A DNA stretch of 64,000 nt from Diphasiastrum complanatum (lineage: Eukaryota; Streptophyta; Lycopodiopsida; Lycopodiales; Lycopodiaceae): assembly GCA_029204225.1 (NCBI GenBank), contig CM055098.1, positions 7,280,746-7,344,745 of the forward strand, given 5' to 3'. Position 1 is the first letter of the stretch. Every line of letters begins with the position of its first letter. Below the pieces are notes generated by a model, which saw only the letters and a list, made by a program, of their open reading frames with translations, searched no databases and was not told where the DNA came from. The translations under genes and the position numbers were made by a program. Shown one piece after another: positions 23,601-35,600 of the stretch.

Positions 23601-26600
23601 CACAAAATCTTTTAGTTGCGGAAACATGTAAAACACATCAGATTAGGAGCATTACAATCAACATTTCACTATCAATCATAAAATGATTCAATCTACAAAT
23701 TGTTTATCTGCAAACCTTGACTTAGACGGAATAGATAATCATGCAAGCGACGTGACACGACAATACATAGTATGTGCTGAAACAAATTCAATTAGTTCGA
23801 AAGAGTGCACATGTCCTAATGCTTGCAGATGCGCGATCTCTCTAAGACAATCCTTTGGAAATCACACAGAGAGATCAAATAGAGCGCTCTGTTTCGCGTT
23901 GATTCATTGAGTCATTGGACGATTAGCTAATTTGCTGATTTGCTATCAAATATATATGTATACATGGTAGCTGTACAATTAAAAGAATGCTAATTAATGC
24001 ATTTACAAAGATGGATTAAGGCATTACATTTAGTTGTTGAGAGTCGCTACTTGATAGAATCTGATTCTGTTGAAGATTTTGCCCAATCGTGAAAGATAAG
24101 GCCAGAAATCACTCAGGGTCGAAAGATGGTCGAATCGAATCGATGTCGATAGTTGATGGTCGAATAGGCTACGAAAGATGCTTCGACAATTGTCGATTTG
24201 ATAAATTGTCGTTGTCGATTTGTACTTCGTCGTTGTCCGATATTTTGTCGAGTAGGCACCTATTGGCGATTCTTGTGTATTTCTGCAGATTGGCAAATAA
24301 TTCCTGTATTTCTGCAGACTGTGCGATTGTACAAGTAATTATATATAGCAGATGAATGGATCCAGATTAGCTACAGGATTAGGGAGAGAGAGGATTGAAA
24401 TCCAACAAAGCAAACCTGTTACCTGGTGGGGGCAGGCTTGAGGATATCTGGGGCTTTGAATCCCCTATAGATGGAGACGACCTTCGGTCGCTTGGTGACA
24501 AACCTCACCAAGGATTGAGCGATGTCCACTACCTCCTTAACCCATGGCAATTTGGCAATGTCCTCAATCAAGATGTCCAAACACTGAGTAGCACAAGGGG
24601 TCCAAAAAATATGTGGATAATGTTCCTCCACCATGCGCCCCATAGAAACACAATTGGCGGCATTATTCGTGATCACCTTCATAGTTCAAGGTGCAAAACA
24701 TTCAATTAAAATTTTAAAGTTCAAACTTCAAACTTGAACCAAACGTAACGTTGAAAACATTAGTTTAAACTTTAAACGTTTACTTGCACAACATTTTCTG
24801 GCCCCACTTCCTCATGGCTTTCTTGATTTCATCAAAAATATACTCGCCTGTTGCAATAGTGCTTGGCGCAGAAGTATCGATGGACCTTAGAAAAATAGTG
24901 CCTTTGCAGGAAGACACCAGTATATTGATGAAGTGGCGCCGCTTGATGCCACTCCATCCATATGAAATAACGCTGCATCCATACCTAGCCCATGAATCTC
25001 GAATGGGCTACAGCTCTCTCTAGATGCTCTCCACCTCTGAGGTCAAGTGCTTGGTCTTGAGCATCTCTGTTACAAACTTACTTACTGCAAACCTCCAGGT
25101 GCCGGTTAACCACAAGAGACCGAACGATTCACGTTCCACCCTGCCATAGGACCTAATCCGGGTCCACCCATCGTGCCCTGGCCTGTGACTGTATCAAGCT
25201 GGATCCGACCTCCATCCCAGACGGTGTCCCATACCACCGCCTAGGCTCTCAGCCATCTCCTGCCTCACGCTAGCAATACATCCTGGCCACGCTCTCCATC
25301 CACCACTTCCTAGGTAGATAGAATGGATGGCAAATGAGTCCTCCTCCCCTTGTATACCTCCAAGGAGAGAGACTCCAAGCCATGTGCACTCCTGGATCAT
25401 GACACGTGGCAACAATGCAGGTTCACGAGTCACCGGTCAAGTCTATAGGCCCAGTCATCGTCTGGTCTCAAGTTTGGGTTTGGGACCCAAGGGAGTTGGG
25501 TCCCTAACATTCCCTCTTCCTTAAAAAATTCCTTATCTAAGGAAGGAATCCAGGGAATCTCAGTTTAAGGTCAAGTTCCTTCTCCCAAGTGTCATCATCC
25601 TCGGAACTTCCTTTCCAACGAGCCAAGTACTCAGTTACCTGCCGGTTCCTGAGTCCACATTGACGTACATCAACAATGGCATGTGGTTCAGTAGGTACAA
25701 AGGATGATAGGTCCTCCAGCCGAACTAAGTCCTCCTGAGGCATTAAGTCATCCTTTCCCCAAGTCATTTCTTTAAACGACTAATGTGAAAAACTAAATGT
25801 ACCTTAACACCTTGAGGAAGTTCCAGCTGGTATGCATTCCGATGGAGTTTCTGGCCCTGCATAACGAGGTGATAACTTAGGACATTTTCCAGTCCTTAGT
25901 ACCTTAGAATCCTTTAGAATTCTAAGATATACCCAAGCCCCCTCCTCATAGACCCTAGGTTGTCGCTTCTGATTGGCGTAAAACTGGGCTCTATCCTGAG
26001 CCGTTTTTACGTTTTTGCGAGCAACAAGCAACATTTCTTGCATATCATGCAGGAAATCTACTGCTGCTTCAACCTTGAGGCCTTTGAGGCCCACTGAAAT
26101 GGGAGTCCTAGGCTGGAAACCATACATCAGAGAAAATGGACTAAAACCCGTCGCAGAGTGCTTTGCGCTATTATACGCAAACTCAATCATTGGAAGGTAC
26201 CTTTCCCAATCTGACCGTCTTTTGGAAACATATGCCCGAAGTATATCTTCCATAGACTGGTTTGTCCTCTCTGTTTGACCATCCGATTTAGGATGATCTG
26301 ATGACCCCAAACTTAGGGTGGTCTCTAATTTCTCAAAGACCGCTTGCCAGAATTTGCCAGTGAACTTTGGATCTCGATCACTAACAATGTCATTCGGCAA
26401 ACCAAACAACCTGAACAACTTTTCCACGAAAAGCTGTGCAAGTTCAGAAGCTTTAACAGTTTGCTTGGTTGGTATGAACTGCGCCATTTTAGTTAACCTA
26501 TCAACTACTACAATCATTTTGCTTCCCCGGCCGAGGTAGCCCAACCACAAAGTCCATGGAAATGCTTTCCCACTTTCTTTCGGGAATTTCCAAGGGCATT

Positions 26601-29600
26601 AACAAACCAGCTGCCTTAAGTCTTTCAACTTTATTAACTTGGCATTGCGCACACTTGCGAACATATGCCTCCACTTGACTTTTTAAATTTGGCCAGTAAA
26701 AGTTCCTTTTTACTAAGTCAAGCGTCCTTTGAGCGCCAGGGTGCCCTGCACATGGGCTGTCATGACATTGATGCAGGATTTGGGCCCTTATATCATCATT
26801 TTCTGGCACACAAAATTTTCCATTTCGGAAAAGTAACCCATTCCTAATGGAATAGTCTCTTTGTATCTTGTCCTGGGGAGAAATCTTGGAATCCTGCATT
26901 CCAAGCTCATCACTAGATCTAGTAGAACCTGCCAGGACGTCTAGCCAAATACGACCGAAGTACCTATCGGTCTTACACAAATCTCTTAAGGACAGATACA
27001 ACTCAGATTGGATCTCAGAAAAGCTTAACTGATTAACCTCTCCAATCCGGCTTAAGGCATCCACGACACTATTAGAGCTACCCTTCCGGTACTCAATGTC
27101 ATAATGAAATTCTTGGAGCATCTCTGACCATCTGGCCTTACGACCTCTAAGGTCGACCGCATCGTTAATATACTTTAACGCTTGATGGTCAGTAACTATA
27201 GTAAACTGGGAGCCATACAAATAATGTCTCCAAACTTTCAGGGCATTAATGACAGCAAAAAGTTCCTTGTCATACGTGGAATACCGTCTTTGAGCAGGAT
27301 CCAACTTCTTGCTTTCAAAAGCTACCGGTCTACCATCCTGATATAGGACTGCGCCTATAGCATAGTCACTGGCATCCGTTTCAAGTACATACGGCTTGTT
27401 AGGATCCACTATGTGTAGAATAGGCGCTGTAGTTACACAGTATTTGAGGTTCTCAAAACTCTGGTTCAACTCTTCAGTCCAAATAACTGAAGGATTGAAC
27501 TTACTGTGCCGGCTAACTCTTTTAGCCCCTCTGAGGACATTCGTCAAGGCCAATGCAATTAATGCATAATTTAAGATGAATCTATGAAAAAACCCCGTAA
27601 AGCCCAAAAAGGACTTAACCTCCCGGATGGTTTTAGGAATAGGCCATTCTTGTACTTGTCGGACTTTATTTGGGTCAATTTCCAACCCATGGTCCGAAAT
27701 AATGTGACCAAGGTATAACAACCTCTTCTGGAAGAACACACATTTGGATTCCTTGGCAAAAAGCTTCTCCTGTCTAAGTAACTTTAAGACAATCCTGAGA
27801 TGCTCCTCATGCTCCTCCAAGGTCTTACTATAGATGAGAATATCATCTAAGTAGACTATTACGAACTTTCCCAGATATGGACGAAGAAGATCATTCATCA
27901 TCTGCTGGAAAGTCGTTGGAGCATTTGTCAAGCCAAATGGTAAAACCAGAAACTCATAATGGCCGTACCTAGTTCTAAACCCGGTTTTTTCAATATCCTC
28001 AGTCTTTATGCGAATCTGATGATACCCTGATCTCAAATCGATTTTGGTGAAGTACTTTGCACCATGCAATCGATCAACCAGTTCATCCATTTGCGACAAA
28101 GGATAACGGTTTTTAGTCGTTAACTTATTCAACTTTTTAAAGTCCACACAAAGACGAGTGCCTCCGTCTTTTTTATCAACAAGGAGCACAGGTGCCCCCC
28201 AGGGAGATTTACTAGGCCTAACATGGCCCATCTTAAGGTAATTTTGCAGTTGCCTATAAACCTCATCCTCTTCAGTAGTACTCATCCTATATGGATACAG
28301 TGATATAGGAGAACTACCAGGAATCAGTTTAATACCATGGTCAACACCCCTAGAGGGGGGAAGACCCTCGGGAAGCTGCTCAGGAAATACATCGTTAAAT
28401 TCTTGTCTAAGTTTCCTAAAAATTTCACCTTCCGGCGAATTTTCTTGTTTTAGGTTATTAGACATTAATTCCATTTGGAGATTGTAAAATAGCAAACTAC
28501 GTTCTTCATGGTAAGTAAAATCTTTTAACCAACATAGATAAGAACTGCAATCCACAATATCCATACATTTAACAGTTTCCAAAGCAGAAAGCATATACGG
28601 AGTAGAAATATCAACATTTCCATTCAATTGTATGAGTGAGCCGTTATGTAAGAATGACAAACTGTGTGTTACATAGTTTTTCTTCATAGACTCGTTTCTC
28701 TCATAGAACCACTCTTTACCAAGTATAACATCTACCCTATCTAGATTCATAATATGAAAGTCTAATTTATCCTTATAGGCTTGAATCTCTATTAGTAGAC
28801 GTGGGACTATCTGGTCCCAAACTTGGCTTTCTGCTCCAGTTGCCAGCTTCACTGTGTATCGGTGGTCACTTTGCCTTGTTTCCACCTTTAGCTTCTGCAA
28901 CAAATTAGCGTTAATAAAATTATGTGGAACCATCGTCAAATAAAACAGTTACAGCTTGGCCACCCACAACCCCCTTCATCCGAATGAGGTCACGAGGTCC
29001 AAAAACAGCCGTATTAAAACAACAATGCTCACACACAAAATTACCAGCAAAGGAAAGATCTACACTAGATATGCTAGAGTTACTTGGCGTCTTAAAAGAT
29101 GCCCCTTTAGCTTTCCGTTTCTTTGGACATTCCTTCGCGACATGACCTGGTTCCATGCAATTAAAGCACAGATTGTCGCTTTTGGCTTTCATGAAGGTTT
29201 CCTGGTCCAAGGTAGATCGGACCTGAAGCCCCTTCCTTTGCCTTATCTTTCGATTTCTTTGGAAAGAAAGGCCTCTTACCCTTTACCTCGGGTAAGACAC
29301 CAGTCTCAGGCTTAGCCATCGTACGAGTATCATCGTAGATTCTGGCGAAGGGAACAGCATCCTCGAGGGTAAGAGGCTGGTTCCTCTTGACCTCTAGTTG
29401 GTAGTCTCTTGGTAACCCCAGTATGAAATGCAACTTTACTAGCAAAGGATCTATTCTAGTTGCAAAACGAGAATAGACCTCTTGAAATTCTTGCAAATAT
29501 TGATCCAGGGGCCGGTTCCCCACATGGATCGTTGCATACTGACGGTAGAATTCAAAATCATCAAGAATAGGAAGGAAGGCCGCCTTAAAGGCCTTACAGA

Positions 29601-32600
29601 AATCCTCCCAATTCCTAGGAACTTCAGGCTTACCCCTTATATCTTGCCACCAGGTAAAAGCTTTACCTCGCAGGTACATGATGGCTAGATTGATCTTGTT
29701 GTCCTCGGATGAATCGTGCATGGAAAAGTGCGAATTCCAACGATCCAGCCATTGCAAGACCGCCTCCGGGGTTCTATCCTTCTTTTCCCCAGCAAAAACT
29801 TCAGGAGTAAACAAGGGTTGATGCAGCAATTGCCTTAGCTGCGTCAATTTCTTGAGGTCTTGCTGATCCCAACTTTGCTTAGCTTGCATATCCACAATCT
29901 GTTGTTGTAGACTGTTAATAGCTAGCATCAAAGCATCAGGGTCTAAGACAGAGGCAGATATTGTAGCCTCATGAACAGGGGACATAGGCTGTGTAGTCGG
30001 AGTAGGCTCCATTTTTTCAAAGAGAAGAGAGGTGAATTAAGAAGAGAAGAGAGAAGAGAGAAGAGAATCAAAAGCTACTCAAGGAAGGTAGATACAAAAC
30101 TACTCTTGCTGTCTCTTCACAAACCAAATGGTATTGTCCATGGCTGCCAAGAGGAATAAGAGAGAGCACAGAGAAGGATGCACCATCACCTCCACCTCAT
30201 TTTTCATAAAACAGATGCATGGAAGAGGCATACCTCCCTCTTCATGCCATCCTAACAACTGCCAAGTGGCCTTGCTTTGCCACCTAGCCTCCACCTCAGC
30301 CTTCTGGCCTTCTCCTAGCAATCTGCCAGGTGGCCTACAGCCCCCTCCCCCTTCACCTTTTTTTTTGTTTTTCTTCAGATAGTCCATCGCTGTTATACAG
30401 GGACAGTTCTGGAGAAAACACTTCATGTAAGCAGGGAAGGCCACGATTTCTACAGCTGGTGATCTGGTATTCATCGCAATAGGAGGGCGCTACCTGCTGC
30501 CACTTCTCCTGGCCCATCAAATGCCACGTGGCAGATTTCTTCAAGCTTTCTTGACCCTCCCACTGCTCAAACAACGATGATTTTTTGTTTGGATATGAGG
30601 AGGGCCCCATCCCGACCAAGAATCCTTAATCTGAAGCGGAATCTCAGTAGGAGGGACCGCCACCTGTCCTTCCCTGGACAGTGCCACGTGGCAGGTCCTC
30701 CTTAGGGCCCCTACCACTTTTTTTTTGAAACTTTATTTACTTGAAATTTACAAAAAAAACAGCGGAAAGAAGAATAGACAAACACGCATAAAAAATGCGT
30801 TTTAAACCGGATTTGAAATCCGTCAGAAGCGTCGTAAGTTACACGAAATTCCCTACGGATCAACGCACTTGCTTTCAGTATGCAGTGGCTCTGATACCAT
30901 ATTACTTACTGCAAACCTCCAGGTGCCGGTTAACCACAAGAGACCGAACGATTCACGTTCCACCCCGCCATAGGACCTAATCCGGGTCCACCCACCTTGC
31001 CCTGGCCTGTGACCGTATCAAGCTGGATCTGACCTCCATCCTAGACGGCGTCCCATACCACCGCCTAGGCTCTCAGCCATCTCTTGCCTCACGCTAGCAA
31101 TATATCCTGGCCGTGCACACGCTCTCCATCCACCTCTTCCTAGGTAGATAGAATGGATGGCAAATGGGTCCTCCTCCCCTTGTATACCTCCAAGGAGAGA
31201 GACTCCAAGCCATGTGCACTCTTGGATCATGACACATGGCAACCATGCAGGTTCACGAGTCACCGGTCAAGTCTACAGGCCCAGCCCAGTCATCGTCTGG
31301 TCTCAAGTCTGGGTTTGGGACCCAAGGGAGTTGGGTCCCTGACAATTTCCATCATAGGCCCTTGCCATGGTGCACTAATATAAGAAACAATCTTAATCAT
31401 ATCCCTACACAAGTAGAAACACCGCCTATTAGCAATGGTTGTCTTTTGCTCATGTGATTTTTGCCATGATTGGGTAAAGAATTCCCTACCAGCTTTGTGT
31501 GTGGCACTACGACCTCGAGAAGTCCCCCGACTATAGCATATGAGGATCCTCGTCGTGTTGCAGTCATGGTCAGAGAGATGTTACTTTTGTGACATGATCT
31601 ATGTGAACCAGCTTAGTCTAGTCACCCTGACACAAAGCTTTAGATCACATCCTTCTTTTCTCATAGGAGGTCATGACATGATCCAGACTCAGAGGATAGT
31701 GAGATTGATGATGACTCTTGAAACAGAGACGTGAGATGTCGTATCTCCGAGATTCCTATTGCTCGTAGGATCATTGGCATGAGGAGGCACACATTTCACA
31801 GACGAACTCCTAGACGACGTCATTAGCACACACATCTTTGGATCGTGCACCCAAATATATCTTTGACCATTCACTTGCACTACTTTATTAGCATTCACTT
31901 ATCCCATTGCTTCACATTTTTCTGCATCACAGCTCATTAGAAGCGCAAGCTTCCTTTCTTACCACAATACTCCATACCGTTGCGGCAGTCGCCTTTCCTT
32001 CCAAACCTCCTAATTAAAAACCCAAATCTACCAAGTCTAGATCAATACGCCCTCCTTGGTATGATGATGAGCGTCGTTCCCGCCACCTTGTCACATATTC
32101 TCACAAAGCTATCTGAATCAAACCCAAAGCACACCAAAGTAGGCACCAAATATCCACTTTATTGATTTCTCCTGAAAGTACATGTCAGGCTACAAGCATA
32201 AACACATAAGAGCAATGTTGTTGAGTCTCCTCCCAGCCACCTGCTGCATAGACTGTGATGAGGAATGCCTCTCTCTAGGCTCACTTATCCATAATCCTCC
32301 AGCACCCACTTAACCTTGACCTTTTCCTAATGTTGACACATGGTGAGCCCCATGCTCAGTCGACATTTACCACTTGGCAGTACCCTGACACAGTGGCAAG
32401 CAAGTAGGAGGACTGTTCGACCCGTGTCACTCATGCACTGGACCAAATGTCCCAGTGAGCATATGACACGTGTCTTGTCGACTAGTCAACTCCTACTTCT
32501 TAGGAGGCCAGTCCAGCAGCCTCTAAATTAAGACCCAATACCTCATACCAAATATAAGCAGGTCAACAAGTTAACCAAAACTTGCTATTTACATTTTTTA

Positions 32601-35600
32601 AGCTTTTTAACTATTTTCTTGGGTCCAAATAACGTGGAGAGAACTTATAGCGAGTCCTTTGGAATTTGGTTAAACGAAATGTCTCCTTTCTTGAACTCTC
32701 TCGGTGTACGATCTCGATCAACAAATGTCTTTGCGCGATCCATCACTTGTTTCACATTTTTCTTGGCTAACTCAAGCATCTGCACCATGTGTGTTAGATA
32801 GTTTACAACAACACTAGGCACTCTATGCGGCATTCCTATAGTAATTGGACTAGCTGGCCTAAAACCGTAGTTCAACTCGAAAGGACTCATCTTAGTAGAA
32901 GCATTCTTTTTATTATTATAAGCAAACTCCATCAATGGCAAATATTTCTCCCATTGTGTTTGCTTAACACTTACATACGCCCTAAACATGTCCTCTATGA
33001 TTTGGTTAACTCTCTCTGTTTGACCATTTGTTTCAGGGTGATTAGTACTGCTCGTTCTCAACTGCACCTCAAGCTTATCCATTACGACAGTCCAAAAATG
33101 ACCCGTAAAGCGGGTATCTCTATCAGACACTCTGGACTATGGTAACCCATGAAGTCAGAATACATGTATAAATAGATCGACTACCCCAGGTGCATCTATC
33201 TTTCTATGGGGTGGTATGAAATGAGCCATTTTTGTGAGTTTGTCCTAATTTCACGGTCGATCTCATTGTCTTGCACCTACCACATGCTACTCTCATTAGT
33301 ACTAGTAGTCATATCCAGTATAAACCAAACATACATACTTTGACAGCTTACCTTATGCAACTGCGTAGCTGAGACCAGTGGTCTTGGAGGCACATCCCGC
33401 TCACCACAGATGGAATGAAGCTTACCACCATGCTGAAACTCATACACATGAGTATCTCAGGCTATGTAAGGCTTCCACATTGCGTGCCAACACATCTCCA
33501 AAACGACATCAAAGCGCGCCAAATGAGTTATCTCAAAATCAACTCCTTAGAACAACTCTGAATAGTTAAGGGCATACTCACAACCCTCGTGTCCCAAATC
33601 TCTGTAATCGTTTCCATCTGGCATCAGCCATCTCGACTGTGTACTGGTACTTGGACGGTTGTGTGCTCACTCTTAACTTCTTAACAAGAGTTGAATTAAT
33701 GACATTATGCGAGAACCCAGTGTCAAATAGAACTAAAATACTTCTACCACAAAGCTGTCCACATATAACTATCAGGGAAGTGTCCGGAAATTGATACCCA
33801 TGCTAGAGGAGCCGTGTCCACCTTCCGCACCATAGAAACATTCAATAAACGAAGAACATCAGGATTAGCTTCTTGTGATATCTCTTCTACTTCCATTGGC
33901 TGTTGTTCCTGCTCTACTTGAAGATTATAAGTGGTTCTCATATGGTTACGTTGGACATTCCTTCCACCGATGTCCCAAGCATCCAAAGCATAGGTTCTCT
34001 CTTTTTGCCCTCTCTTGTTCCTGTGGCGACAACATAGAGCGTAGACGCCCTTGGGAATTAGGCTGCTCATAGAACCCTTTGCCACTGACTCTTTTAGGTG
34101 CATGGCCAGGCTTCAATTGCTCTTAGATTTGCTTCAACATCAACTCCAAGCCATCAACTTTGGTAGAAAGTGCATCGATCCTTTGAGAATCATGTGGTTT
34201 TTGGACCATCCCCCCTCTACCCCCCTTTTTTTTTCCCATTTTGGCCCAATTTTCTTTGCTTGCAAGGCCTGTTTTTTCCTTTTACTTTGCATATTGTACA
34301 GTTTGAGTGCACACAAGGTTGCCACACTTATAAATCCTCCTCTAAATCAAGTGCGCTGCCCTCTCCTCCCCTTAAAAAAGGTGGTGTGTGTGTGTGTGTG
34401 TGCTTAATCTAGATATTGGAGAAGGCACCATCTTTGCTAATAAAGTTCTTTATGAAAGAGCCGCACAAAATTGATTTGGACTTGTATTGAGGGATGCGAG
34501 TGAGAGTGAACGATCTGACATCTATCAAGGGTCCATAGTTGTAATTTAGGATGCAAGTGAGAGTGAATGCTCTCACTCTACACCTTCATATTTGAGAAAA
34601 GTGTCTTTGGGGCTTGCCTATCCTGGTGTGCGATTTTTATTAGGCTTTGTGGGGTAATTTAAAGCATAGGAGTTGGTTTGTATCCTCTTATTTTCATCCC
34701 AAAAAATCCTTGTACATACTTGGTTTGGCCTTGATTGTACTTTCTAACATGATTCAGAAATATGCGATGTAGAGGTGTGTGGGTAATTTTAGGAGGGATT
34801 TCCAGAGTTTCTCATTGCTATGATCTGCAGGCATAACATATAATCTAGGAATGCATGCAGTAACACATTGGGGAGAGGCCTCTTCGTGAATCTTGATTTT
34901 GGCTTGCCTTCAAATTACCATCACAAATGATTGCTGGTTGGAGGCAACAAATCCAAACATGGGCTCACCTGTAATGATAAAGTTGCATATTCTGTGAGAG
35001 TTATTTAGAGTGTAACGTCATATCACAATGGGCTAATTGAAGCCTAGAGAAATGAGAGTCATCTGGTGCTTTTTAACCAATCTTATTTAATCTTTTCTAA
35101 GAAGCTATGGGGGGTTTTCCAAGAATAGTAGCTTGCCTCTTATCATGCTTGATATCCTTTTGTTTCCTTTTTGTAGGGTAAATTTTGAAAATGTGAAATG
35201 TTTGTGCAATGCAGATGACGTTTTGAAGCTTGCTACATTTTTCTCGGGGGGGGAAAGTGTGGTGGGAGTTGTTCGAGGGGAAGCAGTTTGGTATATTTTT
35301 CCTCTTAATAGTTGCATAATAATTGGCTTTGTAATGAGGTTCTTGATGATGGTGGGTGGACATGTTAATATTATATTGCTCCACAACCCTTTTTAACGAG
35401 AAATAAGAGCTCAAGTTGAAATGTCGGTTATGTTAGTTGTGAGTCTTCAAGGCTTATTCAGAAATTTGAAAGTGTTACCAAACAATCCAAGCAAGAGAAA
35501 TTTGCCTTCTAGTGTTGAGAGAAAATAAGAAGAAAAAGCTTCATGGAGGTGTCCAAATGTGTGCGGCACCTAGAGGGAGCATAAATTTGTCTTTCCATGA

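Larger units (their letters stand above)
21350..24407 (-). mobile_element. Ty1/copia element C2, 3'-truncated
   Basis: Minus-strand order: LTR 24407-23468, primer site 23467-23456, gag 23293-22750, zinc knuckle, duplicated protease region, GAG-pre-integrase and integrase start to about 21350. RT, RNase H and the 3' LTR are absent. It is the same family as the plus-strand copia at 2914-7330, shown by LTR start, gag and protease-downstream sequence. It is inserted in a hAT transposase fragment (24408 onward). Confidence 0.8.
25078..31344 (-). mobile_element. Ty3/gypsy chromovirus G3, full length with both LTRs, 6.3 kb
   Basis: LTRs at 25078-25509 and 30902-31344 are about 95% identical by eye; they differ by scattered substitutions and two small indels of 6 and 5 bp. 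Between them, on the minus strand: primer site 30899-30887, leader, gag from 30012, protease, an uninterrupted 812-codon pol frame, integrase, chromodomain, and a purine-tract complement next to the left LTR. It is inserted in a hAT transposase, whose halves lie at 24408-25077 and 31345-31510. It looks like one of the youngest elements here. Confidence 0.92.
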
